64,000 bases of DNA from assembly GCA_022578965.1 (NCBI GenBank), contig MU400607.1:62001-126000 (forward strand), written 5' to 3'. This stretch comes from Xylaria sp. FL1777 (Eukaryota; Ascomycota; Sordariomycetes; Xylariales; Xylariaceae). Below the pieces are notes generated by a model that had not been told where the DNA came from, did no database searches, and saw only the letters and a list, made by a program, of their open reading frames with translations. The translations under genes were made by a program, and so were the position numbers. Below are positions 43,754-54,765 of the stretch, piece by piece. How positions within the stretch are numbered: the first letter of the stretch is position 1; each line of letters starts with the position of its first letter.

Positions 43754-44833
43754 ATGCAGCTGAAGACTATCGCATCAGCGTCGGCCATCATTGCCGTTAC
43801 TGTCGGGATTGAGACTCACGGTGGTTATCAATACGAGGCTCGCTTCTCCTCTGATGTTGCTCCAGAGACCATCAACATCAAGGACCCATACGAGACCGCC
43901 GCTGCTAAGCAGGCGTATGCTCGGCTCCGAGAGCAGATCGATGCCACAGGTATTACCCGCCAATGTCTAATACAGCCTACAGGCACAGAACCAGGCGATC
44001 TCTATGCCCTTAAAGACTGCATCGCCGCAGATAACGCGCGCAATTTCTTCACTCTCCTTGCGGATGATATTGAGGAGTCCAACACCTTCTGGGCTCAAGT
44101 GGTTCAAGAATCAACTACCGATCGAACTCAATGGGTACCTGCTAGAGCTGTGAGTGGTAGTCCTTAGTTCTTCTTGTTGTGCCTCATGGGCTTGACGACC
44201 TTGTGATCCTCGAGCTAGCCCCTGACTGTTTGAATATAGTATACTAAGGGTTACTTCAACGGTAGCCTCACGGCGACCCAGTTTGCTGCATGGACACTAT
44301 CTCAAAGTGCCGATATGGCTAACCTCAATGCAAACCCGGAGCACTACTACAAGGAGACGGTATTAGACTCTAAAGGTGCCCAGCAGTCAGAAATCTTTGA
44401 AGGTTGGGGAGGCGTGTTATCGAAGTTTGGGACCAAGCGTACGAACTTTACCGTTCCCGCATTCGCAACCCCAGAGTATGGAACGGTCGACACCCCGGAG
44501 GAGTGGGATATCGGGCCCAGCTTTCCTCTGCCGCTCCAACGTGTCGGGTCGAAGGTTTTGACATCTGGAGGTCGCCAGACATTTGGCGCACTTCATATCG
44601 CCGTGCGGGATTTCGTGGCTAGTGAGGGTAGTACTGGCGAGTCGGGAATCGAGATCTACTCGGCTGTGTGGTACCCGCCATGGGATCAGTCTAGCGAAGC
44701 TAATCGATCAGAGTTCGTGGACAACTACCTTGCGGATGAGGCGCACCATATGGTTGTAGAGGTTATCAACCTTACACTGCAGGCACATGAAGATTGCAAG
44801 TCAGGATTGTGTGTAATTCCATCCAGCGTCTAG
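43754..44833 (+). CDS. Secreted protein of unknown function
   Basis: Two exons, 43754-44149 and 44249-44833, give 326 residues. The intron has donor GTGAGT and acceptor CTAAG, phase 0, 99 nt. The start MQLKTIASASAIIAVTVG is a probable signal peptide. The mature protein is acidic, with few cysteines, among them one in 'TRQCLIQPTG', one in 'LKDCIAADN' and two near the C-terminus (EDCKSGLC), which could pair. Other features are 'RNFFTLLADDIEESNTFWAQ', 'GYFNGSLTATQFAAWTLSQS' and 'DNYLADEAHHMVVEVINLTL'. I recognise no family. It lies 608 bp upstream of the secreted PAF-hydrolase-like gene on the same strand. The clean signal peptide and spliced frame suggest a functional extracellular protein. Confidence 0.7.
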
Positions 44834-45441
44834 ATAAGTAAGCTACTGCGGGGGAATTTTAATTGGCATATCCTTTTTTGGATACCTTAGAACACACCAA
44901 CTATGCTTCCTATCATATTACTGTGTGTCTCTCCTTTCTCCTTCTTGCTTCTCCCCTCTATGCGAGAAGTCCTCTTTGGAGATAGAAACGAAGACATAAG
45001 AGTGAATCCCAATTATGCACGAGTGGTAACTTGCAGCTCTCAGAGACCCCGAGTAGGGAACTCGCCCAACCGTCTTCGTAGTTCTCTAACCTACACATTA
45101 GGTAAAATCGAGGAAGTATCTTATCGATAACTGTCATGATAGTATAATGCTGCTCAATAAGGAGGGCGTTAAGAAGAGTATACAAGTTCGTAAGTACGAG
45201 ATACGAAGCAAGACCGAGCCAAGGCTAGCTGAAAAGCTCAATCCCAAGTAGGAAGGTCTGAAGTTACAGCATATTAGACTACAGTCGGCCTATGGCCCCT
45301 CAGCTACACGAGAGTACACATACAAGAGAACATCATTTTTAGTTAGTTTGAAGATGCGCAAATATCAAAAGCTCAATACTCGACCTTTTCTCGAGATCGG
45401 TTTCATGATTCATTCTTTAACTTCGTCTGTCTTCTAAGGTT
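44834..45441. other. Intergenic between two secreted-protein genes
   Basis: This is the 3' flank of the first gene and the promoter of the second. No feature was recognised apart from short chance frames. Confidence 0.5.
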
Positions 45442-46545
45442 ATGGTATATACCGTGTTGCTGGCTGCACTGGCAGCGACAGCTGCATTCGCTCAAGTCTT
45501 CCCAGCTCTAGGAGGGCCCTATAGAGTCCAGTGGGAAAACAAAGAGCTCGTCGATGCAGACCGCGTTGACCCATTCAATTCGTCTCACTTTCGCCGGATG
45601 GTGATCTCGCACTTCACCCCAGTAGCGGAGAGACACTGTACACAAACTTGTCGCGTGCCGTACATGGCTGAACAGGTCGCTGCAATAGAAGATGACATCT
45701 TGGCTTTCGCTTTCGCGGATTACGGCTGGCCACAGGGGCTGCTCGGGGGGCTTGAGGTGGACGTATGCTGTGGAGCATCGACGCGAGCCAAGGCCGCTAA
45801 GTTTCCCACTTTGCTGTTCGGCACCGGGCTGAACACGACCAGATTGTGGTATACCGATTTTGCAATGGAAATCGCAAGCCTTGGTTACCGAGTTATTGTG
45901 ATGGATCATCCGTACGAGACGGATGTGGTGCTATTCCCGGATGGAGAGATCATCTTCGGCGGTAGTATTCCGGCTGACCCCAACAACCTCACTGCTATCG
46001 AGTTTGGGCTAGAGGTCCGCAACAGCGATGTGAAATTCGTTCTTAATACTTTGAAAGTGCACAAGACGGTTTACTTTGGACATTCCTATGGCGGCGCCTC
46101 GGCTCTGGCCGCCACCGCAGTAGAGCCTCGTATAGTAGCCGGTCTTAACCTCGACGGCGGCCTTTGGGGACGAGTTGTCGATACTGGTATTTCCAAGCCG
46201 TTTATTAACTTCTCAGGTGGCGAGAACTCGACGAATGACGAGAGCTGGGCAAGCTTCACTAAGGCTCATGATGAGAAGCACCCCGATGTATGGTACAAAG
46301 AATTGCATTTGGATGACTCCTCACACGGCAGCTTTTGGGACCTTTCCATCATCGGAGACTTTACCGGATTGAGGGACAACGAGGCCCTGGTCGAAAACGT
46401 GCTTGGAGTGTTGAGGGGTGAGAGGGCGGTAGAGGTTTTGCGGGCGTACCTAGGAGACTATGTCAAGTTCACCTTGCTAGGGGGTGAAGAAGGTCTCCTC
46501 GCTGGTGAGAGCGAAGAATTTCCTGACGTAAAATTCGTGAGATAG
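45442..46545 (+). CDS. Secreted PAF-acetylhydrolase-like alpha/beta hydrolase
   Basis: A single exon gives 367 residues. The signal peptide is MVYTVLLAALAATAAFA (cleavage near residue 17). The serine-hydrolase elbow 'YFGHSYGGASALA' places the nucleophile at Ser215. Asp238 ('AGLNLDGGLWG') and His295 ('LDDSSHGSFWDL') follow at the spacing of the PAF-acetylhydrolase isoform II fold. 'PTLLFGTGLNTTRLWYTDFA' is the oxyanion-side strand. Relatives release acetyl or short oxidised acyl chains from phospholipids. Fungal secreted members have not been assigned a substrate as far as I know. Several N-x-S/T sites are present. The catalytic triad is complete, so it should be active. Confidence 0.88.
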   Translation: MVYTVLLAALAATAAFAQVFPALGGPYRVQWENKELVDADRVDPFNSSHFRRMVISHFTPVAERHCTQTCRVPYMAEQVAAIEDDILAFAFADYGWPQGLLGGLEVDVCCGASTRAKAAKFPTLLFGTGLNTTRLWYTDFAMEIASLGYRVIVMDHPYETDVVLFPDGEIIFGGSIPADPNNLTAIEFGLEVRNSDVKFVLNTLKVHKTVYFGHSYGGASALAATAVEPRIVAGLNLDGGLWGRVVDTGISKPFINFSGGENSTNDESWASFTKAHDEKHPDVWYKELHLDDSSHGSFWDLSIIGDFTGLRDNEALVENVLGVLRGERAVEVLRAYLGDYVKFTLLGGEEGLLAGESEEFPDVKFVR

Positions 46546-47118
46546 CCATTGCTATTGTATAGTTATACTGCGCATTTAATCAAAATGCGGCAGACAATTC
46601 GAATCTGTCGAGTTTAAAGGGAGAAAAGAATGAGAATGCATGAGAATGCTTGCTAGTTTAGGGGCTCTATAGCAGATCCACATAACCACAAGGTGGCTAT
46701 GTTATGAGGGCCATGAGCGCCACTCCATCTAAGCCACACTAAATCTATTCGCGCTATTTCATTAATAGCCGGGGTTAGAATGTTGTTTCCAAGAACAAGA
46801 TAAAAACACCTTATGGAAATGCTATCTGTGTATATCATTACCGGATAGATATGGTTAGCGGTCCCAATAGACTCTCCAAGCTAATGCACAGTGGCCTGCA
46901 GGTCACGAAGCGATCTACCTATGTCAACAGACAACGTGAAGAGTCAGCTGAAAGCTGAAAAGATCAATGCGAGGGGATTCGGAGACCATATAGTCCCATC
47001 GCCCGTTAATAGTGACCCAGATCCATCATGGGGGGCTACTTGAGCATCCTCTTCTCTTCTCCCTCGCCTCTGTTAGCGCACAAAATCGAATCTCCAAACA
47101 AGAAATAGTCGTCCCACA
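46546..47118. other. Intergenic
   Basis: No gene is supported. A weak inverted repeat (CATAACCAC ... GTGGCTATG) lies near 46681-46702 in the 3' flank of the hydrolase gene. Confidence 0.45.
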
Positions 47119-49023
47119 ATGAGTCTCATTGCGGTGCCAGACGAGGCCGTCGAGGTCGGCACCTTCTACAACCCCAATGAGACTTCGTACGAGACACCTT
47201 TCCTCTTGTCCTGGGATGAAGTTAAGTGCTCGAAAACACTATAAATCATCTATGAGGAGGATGGCTACCTTTCGTGTATAAGACTCACTTGCGATGGTCG
47301 AGTTTGTCAATTCGGAAGTCCGCCTCCAGAAGCCGAGATTTCGCGCACGCATCTCATCCATATCAATCCGGACCAGTGGATCGAAGGCTTCGAGATCATT
47401 ATAGGTGATCCGATTGAGAGCCGCGAAGCAGGCCCAGTCGGCGTCGTTAATGTTGATGTTTGGGTGTACGGGGCGGATATCGAGTATGGAAGCTACCGCC
47501 CGAAGGATCGCTTTCATCGCCTTTTCACGCCAGCGGACGGCAAAGCTTTGGCCGGCGTATGTGGCTCGTCTAAGGGTAATCGGGTCAGCTCTTTCGCGCT
47601 CATGCAGTGTGAGGACGACCAGGGATTTCGCAGGAGGATGGTTAACGATGAACTGACGCGCAGTCTGTCATGGCTTAATGGATTGCCGCCGCCGCAGGTC
47701 CGCGTTCTACCTCACAGCTTGAGAGCCCTCAGCGACGCTCAGCTGAAAGGTTTGCGCATGGAAGCTTTGCTATTCGGTACTGACGAACAGCACCAAGACC
47801 CCTCTACTGCTGCCAACCGACTGGTACGGATATCGGCTTCGGGAGACGCGAGCCGTATAGAGCTTACCTTCGCTGGCGATTCTAAACGAACAATACGGGC
47901 AGTCGGACAGGACCAAAAGAGTCCCCTCAAAAACATGGATATAGACGGACCCGGCGGCGAAACTATTGTCTCCGTGCTCATGCCTCCGATGCCTAGTGAA
48001 AATGCCGATTTCGGGTGGCATGTTCCTCGGTGGTTCGGTGTGGTGACGGATCGTGGCACGCAGGGAATTTTCGGACAGCAAGCTAGCATTGAACAGGCAT
48101 GCTCCATCGAACCGCCTTCTGGCTTCGATGTTGTTGGTCTTTTTCTCAGCCCAGCATTCATGCAATATTGGACCTTAGGTGCTTTAATCGCACCAACCAC
48201 TTCACGTTCCACATCAACATCTACAGAGAAGGTTTTACGAGATGAATACGGTCGCATCTGGGATCCAAATCCGCCGCCGCCAGGCTGGTCTCTTTGCGAG
48301 CCGTGTGTGGGCAGTGAAGACAGAGGCATAAGCAATTTCGATCTTGATCCCACGCGGCAAGGGAGTGAGAGCAAGAGCAAGAGCAATGAATCGGCAACCT
48401 ACTTAGATCTGATGGAACCCGTTGTCTGTTTTCGGAGTCTTTTAGCGGCGCCTGAATGGTGTCACCTCGACCAGATAGGTGGGTTTGAAGTGCAATTCGC
48501 GAATGGCTCTAGCCGCTTCATTGGAATACCGCTTGGGGACGACCAGGTTCCATTGAACGAAGAGGTCAGCTATGAAGACTTCCGCGCAGGAGTTACTACT
48601 GTAGTAGTAGACGGCCCTCGGATCAGTGGGTCAAAGGTGCATGTAAAAACAAAGAGTGAGTTGCAGAAGCAGAATAGTGGCCCAGGCAAGGAATGGCATC
48701 CCGCCGAAAACGAAGGCACCAAAATCACTGCTATTCACGTATGGGGTAAAGGCTATTTGCACGGTATCCAATTCGAAATGGAAAATGGTACAAACTCCCC
48801 AAAATGGGGTAGGGCAGGAGGAGAACCTAGTATTTCTTTCAGAGCCAACACTACAAACGGGGTTAAGCCTCCTTCAATACACGATTCTGCACGGAAGCTG
48901 GTGCATGGCGAAGAGAAGGCAGAGTCTATCCAGGGCATCGTGGGCTTGAAGTTTGTTATACGTAAGGGCAGTGGTTTTAGGGGGGACATACCAGGACCGG
49001 TCATGGTACAAGGATTCCGCTAG
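47119..49023 (+). CDS. Multidomain fungal protein of unknown function (beta-rich, lectin-like pattern)
   Basis: The main frame runs from about 47245 to 49023 and has no start codon before 47464, so an upstream exon is needed. 47119-47220 supplies one: MSLIAVPDEAVEVGTFYNPN continuing into FLLSWDE. Joining 47220 to 47257 or 47260 is in phase, with donor GTTAAG but a very short (36-39 nt) intron and a non-consensus GAG acceptor. The splice is therefore uncertain. The product would be about 620 residues. It contains 'GRVCQFGSPPPEAEISRTHL', 'ADIEYGSYRPKDRFHRLFTP', 'GFDVVGLFLSPAFMQYWTLG' and near the end 'AIHVWGKGYLHGIQFEMENG' with TNSPKWG. The last pattern resembles jacalin-like or other beta-prism lectin strands. 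I do not recognise a named family. There is no signal peptide, so it is probably cytosolic. It is convergent with the large synthetase gene. Confidence 0.6.
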
Positions 49024-49699
49024 TAGTATATGGCCAAGTTGCGACTCAAATAGTACACAGCAGCCGACAGGAAGATGAGAATATGCAGAAAGATGCTCAC
49101 AAAAAGGCAAGACATCATCTGCCCTCCTCATGTCTCAAGCGTATGGCATACAATTACGTACATACGAGCTCGTTTGGACGTTAAAACATAAGACTTAATT
49201 TTCCACTGCGGTCTACCAAATACGAACTAATTGACCTGTAACTAACGAGATGAGAGGCTATCTTCGCACTGGCCCTTTTTAGAACATGGGCAACAATCCA
49301 TATAACCCTCTCTCGTCATGACAAGGTGCGGCTAGGGTAAAATGAACCTTTAATAATTCCAGAAGAAATCGTGCTGATACTATTGAGAATCATATTAGTC
49401 TTCAAGTGTTGCCGTTGAAAGATTCGTTTCCAGTTTAATGTCCATGTTTTCATTTCCATTTTGTAAGGTCACTTTTAGTACTCATGCTAGTCTATAAAAT
49501 AGTGTATAAATGTAACCAATATTAAATGATATAATTATAATTTAGTATTAAAATAATACTTGAAGCTTCCATATAGAGTCTTCATCTTCATATGCGAACT
49601 GTCCGTTTTCATAGGTAGGTGCAAGGGGGGGAAATAATGAAGAAAGAGAATGAAAAACATGTCAGTATATAATTTTCCTTACAGTATACCCGAGACTTC
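49024..49699. other. 3' flanks of two convergent genes
   Basis: AT-rich near 49490-49560 (ATTAAATGATATAATTATAA). No gene is seen. Confidence 0.5.
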
Positions 49700-52600
49700 T
49701 CACTTGCCCAAAATTCTCTCGCCCCTGAATCTGCTTGCTGGCCAACCCTGCATTGTCTCGCCCTGCTCGACGACGTCTCCTGCCATGACTAGAGTATTTT
49801 CCAAGAGACAGCTATCTTTCTCCATTTTCGCACCACTTAGCAGTCGACTATTAGTTCTGAGCACACATCTATCGCCCACATGAAGCCGATTCAGATCGAA
49901 CTTGCCACGGGTATTAATGTGTCCAACTAGACTTGCGTCATCCACAACCACTCTATCACCCATATCCAGGAGATCTGGCTCCGTGAATAACAAGCTTGGG
50001 CGTCCGCTCACAAACAAGGCGCAATCTCGCCCAATCTTTGCGCCCAATGCTCGGAAGTACCAGGTCATATATGCTGTGCCCGTAAGCAGCCCAAGAATGC
50101 CGTGACCACCAAAGCAGTGTCGCCGGATTCGCTCAATAGCCATAAAGAGTTGCCATCGTTGGCAATAGCTGCTCTTGTCCCAGTCAAAGTTTCCAGGCTG
50201 TCGGCGACCCAGTAGTATCCACTTAGCCGCTATGACAAACCCGATAGCAATGACACTCTGCACCGCCATGAGAACAGATAGGAGAGCGGAACACAATGAA
50301 AACAGAATAAAAGAGTCGTACCAATTACCATTTCCGAGCCACGGCGTATTCTCAAACACTAGAGCTACAACTTGTATGGAGGAGATCGACGCAGCGGTCC
50401 AGTAGGCGTGGGTAACGATGATACTTATAGACGAGTATAAAACGACCATCCACTGGCGCCAAACGAAGTATGGTGCCTTATGCTGATAAAATGCTCTGCC
50501 GAATGGTGATATGGTATCATAAGCTAATTCAGAGCCCAGGATACTAGCCACCACACCATTACTAGAGCTATCAGTTGCGACGGCTTCGTTGTCATACTCC
50601 TTTTCGGGGCTCCTATCGTGACATATAGATATGGTGACTATGGCATTAGACTTCTGAGTCTCCCCTGGGAAGAGGAGCTGGTTTGACTTTCCGAAATCTG
50701 GGAACTCGGTCACAGTGCTTTTTTCTTCACGTGGGCGAACCCCGAGGAAGACAGAATCGCCGCCTTTGGAGCCCACGTAGATGCCGCCGGGTTCATATGC
50801 CTTGTCTCGTTTAGTAAGACACCCACTACCCAGTGTCGCCTCTGCTCCAACGACGATCCCGGGAAACGCGACGACACGATCTGCTATCATAGCGCCGTCC
50901 TTGATCGTAATGAAATCGGAACCGATACCGTCGACAGTGATAAGATGGCTTCGTGACCCAAAGACGACGTCGTTTCCGATATCAATCAGTTCATAATCGC
51001 CGATACTCGGACCTGTCCCAGGCCAATATACATAACGACCGACCTTGCCACCAAGCAGCCTAATCGCCATGCTGGTCGCCTCGTAATGCTGACCAAAAAG
51101 CTCCGTAAGCTCAGATAGGCTCGAATTCGGCATCAGAGACTTCATAAGTGCCATCCTCCACCGGTCAACGTTACCTCTCTCTTGTATTGCAGTCGGGCGC
51201 AGTGGGCCAAATATGACAGCAAGAAGATTCCTAACAATGACCACGAAAATAAAAACGAAAATCGGACCGAAAAACATGCGTAGAGATCGAGCAAGGTAAT
51301 ACCATCCCACTCTTTCTCCTTCGGTGAACCAGTGAATGACTCTGATTAACATGCTGCGCATATGCTGGGCTTCGCTTTGGACAAGCCCGATGAGGCCCAG
51401 CAGCCAAGGGATGTTGTAGAGAAATATAAGAGCGATACGAAGAGGGAAAGTTAAGAACAGCAAGAGGGCCCAATGTGACTTTGGGGCTTTCGTAGCAGAC
51501 AGGTCACGGTTTGCTTCGCTAGTATCTTGGAGCTCCCAGGAAGATGACCTGGCGCCAACGCATGCAGAAGCTGGGACAATCGCCCCAGGAGCGATGACGG
51601 AGCCCACTCCTACTGATGCGTCCTTTCCGATAGTGATCTTCCCAAGATACATGGTAGTGTTTCTCTCGCCAGTCATTGGGCGTACAGTGCACTCATCAAG
51701 AGTCTATTGATACTATGGTTTAGTGGTTACCCTGCAAGAATAATAGGAGGTCTCAGGGGTTCGGTGTATTAATAAGCAACAGAAAAATACGGAATATTGC
51801 TATGAAAGGAGAGCCCAATAAAAAAGAATGTATTTGGAAAGTTACTTACAACATTATCACCAATTTCGAGAAGATCCCACTCACCTAGCCGCGCATTTTT
51901 GATCGTAACACCAGACCCGATCTTAGCGCCCAGGAGTCGGTAATACCATATAGTCGACATTTCCGTCCAGCCAAATATCCCCTTCCCAGAGATCATGACG
52001 ATCTTCTGAGTCATCCACCATCGAGTATGGTATGGCCCCCACATAGGATATAATCCCTCCTTGAAGCGGCCGATGATGAGCCATTTTGCTATAATTCCGA
52101 CCCAGGGAATGACAACGCTGGAGGCTAGCCGAGCGAAGATGGTACTCACTGCCACATTAACAAGCCTACCTATGATGGTCTCGCTAGTGCGGAAACCCAG
52201 TAAGTAGATCAAGGAGTATATGAAGAGCGTCCATGAGAGGGCTCGTCGAAGCGGGTAGATGAGCATTATAGGAGTAAGTTGAAGCAGGAGGAGGTAAGGG
52301 TTCGTAGAACTATACATCTTCTGAGCCTCAAACTGAGGTTTGTCTTCATCTCGAGGGCCGCTTGCTTCTCGATTCGAAAGCTCCTCGTCGATGTACTCAC
52401 ACAGTTGGCGAACTGATCCATGCTTAAAAATAAATTCGATCGGAACTCTGACTCCAAATTCAACGCGAATGGCAGATAAGAGTTTCCCAGCTTTTAGAGA
52501 ATCACCACCGAGTTCGAAGAAATCCTTGTGAGGAAATACATCCTTGATACGAAGTTGAAGTAGTTCCGCGAACACGCGGGTGAGCTTCAAAGCTGTCGTA

Positions 52601-54765
52601 TCGGCAAGAGTTGTTGTTTCCGAGAGTTGTGTCTCCTTAACCATTTTAGCGAGGGAAGCTTGGTCGAGATCCCCCTGGGTATTGCGTGGGAAAGGCTTCG
52701 GAATAGTAATGATTGAGTGGGGAACTAAATACCCATCTATCATTTCGAATAGTTTGCTGATTAGGGATTCTCCATCCTCCTCATCGGGTATCTCGCCGCT
52801 GTTGGCCTTAGGCGCCAAACAGGCTGTCAGAAGTCCTGTTTCCAATAGCACTTCAATATTTATCTCAAAGTCTAGTGGAAGAAGATGTCGGATTTGACTA
52901 TGGGCCGTATGCGGCGCTATGAGACATGGTGTCGATGGAATAGGAACAGATATGTCGGTCTCCGCCGGAGGACATTGTGCTAAAAGATGTCTTTTGGAGA
53001 ATGGCGTATAGTCGTCTATACATGGTATATCCAGTCGCTCATCAAGCTTTATTCGGAGGACCTTGTTGTTTCGCTTCGGCACGTCGTCCATGTAAACGAT
53101 CACCACCGGCCATTTGGCCTGCTGCAGTGATGACCTCAAGGATTTATGCAGGCACCGAAGATCAACCCTTGGCTTCCCAGGTGGTGTTACGAGGACGACC
53201 CCAACCGCCTCTTGGAGTGTTTCATGACGGACGGAGAAGGCTAATGCTTGGGAAATTCTTTGAAATGTTGGCGAGTCTTGTTGTGCCGCTGCCGTAATAA
53301 TCGCGTTCTCCACTTCAAACGGTGAGATTATCTCACCGCCTCGATTGATGACTTCCTTATTTCGCCCAGTGATGTAGAGATATCCGTCTTTATCCAGGTA
53401 TCCCGTGTCACCAGTGTCGAACCATCCTTCAGAATTGAATGATGACTTATCAAGTGAACCATCAGCTCGAAGATAACCTTGAAATAGGGGGCCACCACGA
53501 AGACAAATCCGACCGGGTTCGAAAGAGGGTACTTCATTATCCGTGGTATCCATTATTAATAGTTCAGGGCCTGTGACTATCCCGGAAGTTCCTGGGCGGT
53601 CTAAAGAATATGATAGAGACGGAGTACTAATTGGCATACACTCCGTCATACCATAGCTTGGGAGCACAACACATTGAAAGGTGTCTCTTATCTGTTCCGC
53701 CAGAGCCGGAAGAAGACCTCCTGCTGCGTTACAAACGAGACGGATTTGACTGCGGAATTAGAGGTTAGGAAACTTTCTTATTGGTTATATGTAAGGAAAT
53801 AGGTGGAGTATAAAAAGCTCCTTGGTGTCGCTCTAAACCGGAGCCCTGCAAAGGATCAGAGTAAAGAGAAATTGCCACAATACTCACGATTTTTCCAAAG
53901 CATCGACTCTGTTACTTCTTTCACCCAGTATCATCGAGTGCATGGTAGGTGATGCATAGTACCAGGTAGGTTGAACATCTTCAAGCTGGTCCCAAAACAG
54001 GTTTGGGTCAAAGTTTGGGCAGCAAATAGTTGAGCCTCCTGAAAACAAAGGGGCGAAAAGATTTCGAATTATGCCGCCACTGACACTTCATCAGTTCTCA
54101 GGTTCAACTAGTCGAGGGTACACTTACACATGATATAACGGCATCATGTTTAGACAGATGTCGTTCTTTGTCAAACCCCATGAATCGATGACAATTCTAA
54201 CACCATTGAGGATTGTCCCAACGGTGATCGGAACCAACTTTCTATTACCACTTGTTCCACTGGTGAAAAGAATCATTGCAATGTCTTCTGGTCGATTAGG
54301 GGTTGGACATTCTGAGATTGGGGTAGGTTTAGAATTTTTGACTTCAACCCGGATTTCCGGCTCATTGGTCTCATCGACAAGAAAGATATCAAGACCGTTG
54401 CGGTCAAGTTGTAGCGTAGATACGTCCGGGACACAACTTATGATGGCACTAGCCCTAGACAGCTCAATATCAGCTTTCACTTGATCTGGGCCTGCGCCTG
54501 GGTTGATAGGCGCAGCAATATATGAATTGGATACAGCAACGATGGTAGCCGCGAGGAGTGGTCCGTTAGGGAGGATGATTGCAATAACTGGTTTTCTAAG
54601 AAACCCATTATTTGCTGTAGACACATCGAAGCGTCTTACGAAGTTGTGAAGCTCTCGGTGAGTGATTGGATGCTTGAGACTGGAATATCTGAGAGCTGGT
54701 TTGGAGTTCAACTGGAGACAGTCCAGTAGACACGCCGGTTGCAGACTGCTGAATCGTCCTGACAT
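49700..54765 (-). CDS. Pls-like NRPS-related synthetase: adenylation - carrier - membrane - tandem hexapeptide domains
   Basis: Four exons, 54765-54128, 54079-53888, 53749-51850 and 51703-49700, give 1,577 residues with all junctions in frame. The order is as follows. An AMP-binding domain (about 1-520) has 'FTSGTSGNRK' (167-176), 'SYGMTE' (308-313), 'GWFDTGD' (385-391), 'GGEIISPFEVENAI' and the catalytic-type Lys506 in 'RNNKVLRIKL'. A second C-terminal-subdomain-like segment ends 'LVPHSIITIPKPFPRNTQGD'. A carrier domain has 'DFFELGGDSLKAGK' (Ser694). Then come several transmembrane helices alternating with left-handed beta-helix (hexapeptide) modules: 'AKIGSGVTIKNARLGEWDLL', 'SDFITIKDGAMIADRVVAFP', 'GAKIGRDCALFVSGRPSLLF'. 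This is the NRPS terminal-domain (TIGR02353) plan shared with epsilon-poly-L-lysine synthetase. The adenylation core resembles acyl/oxalyl-CoA ligases, so the substrate may be a carboxylic acid. All active-site residues are intact. Confidence 0.9.

Noticed and set aside
47119..54765. Secondary-metabolite gene cluster around the large synthetase
   Set aside because: Neighbours are an unrecognised protein and gene remnants. No tailoring enzyme, transporter or dedicated regulator lies within reach, so the synthetase appears to stand alone.
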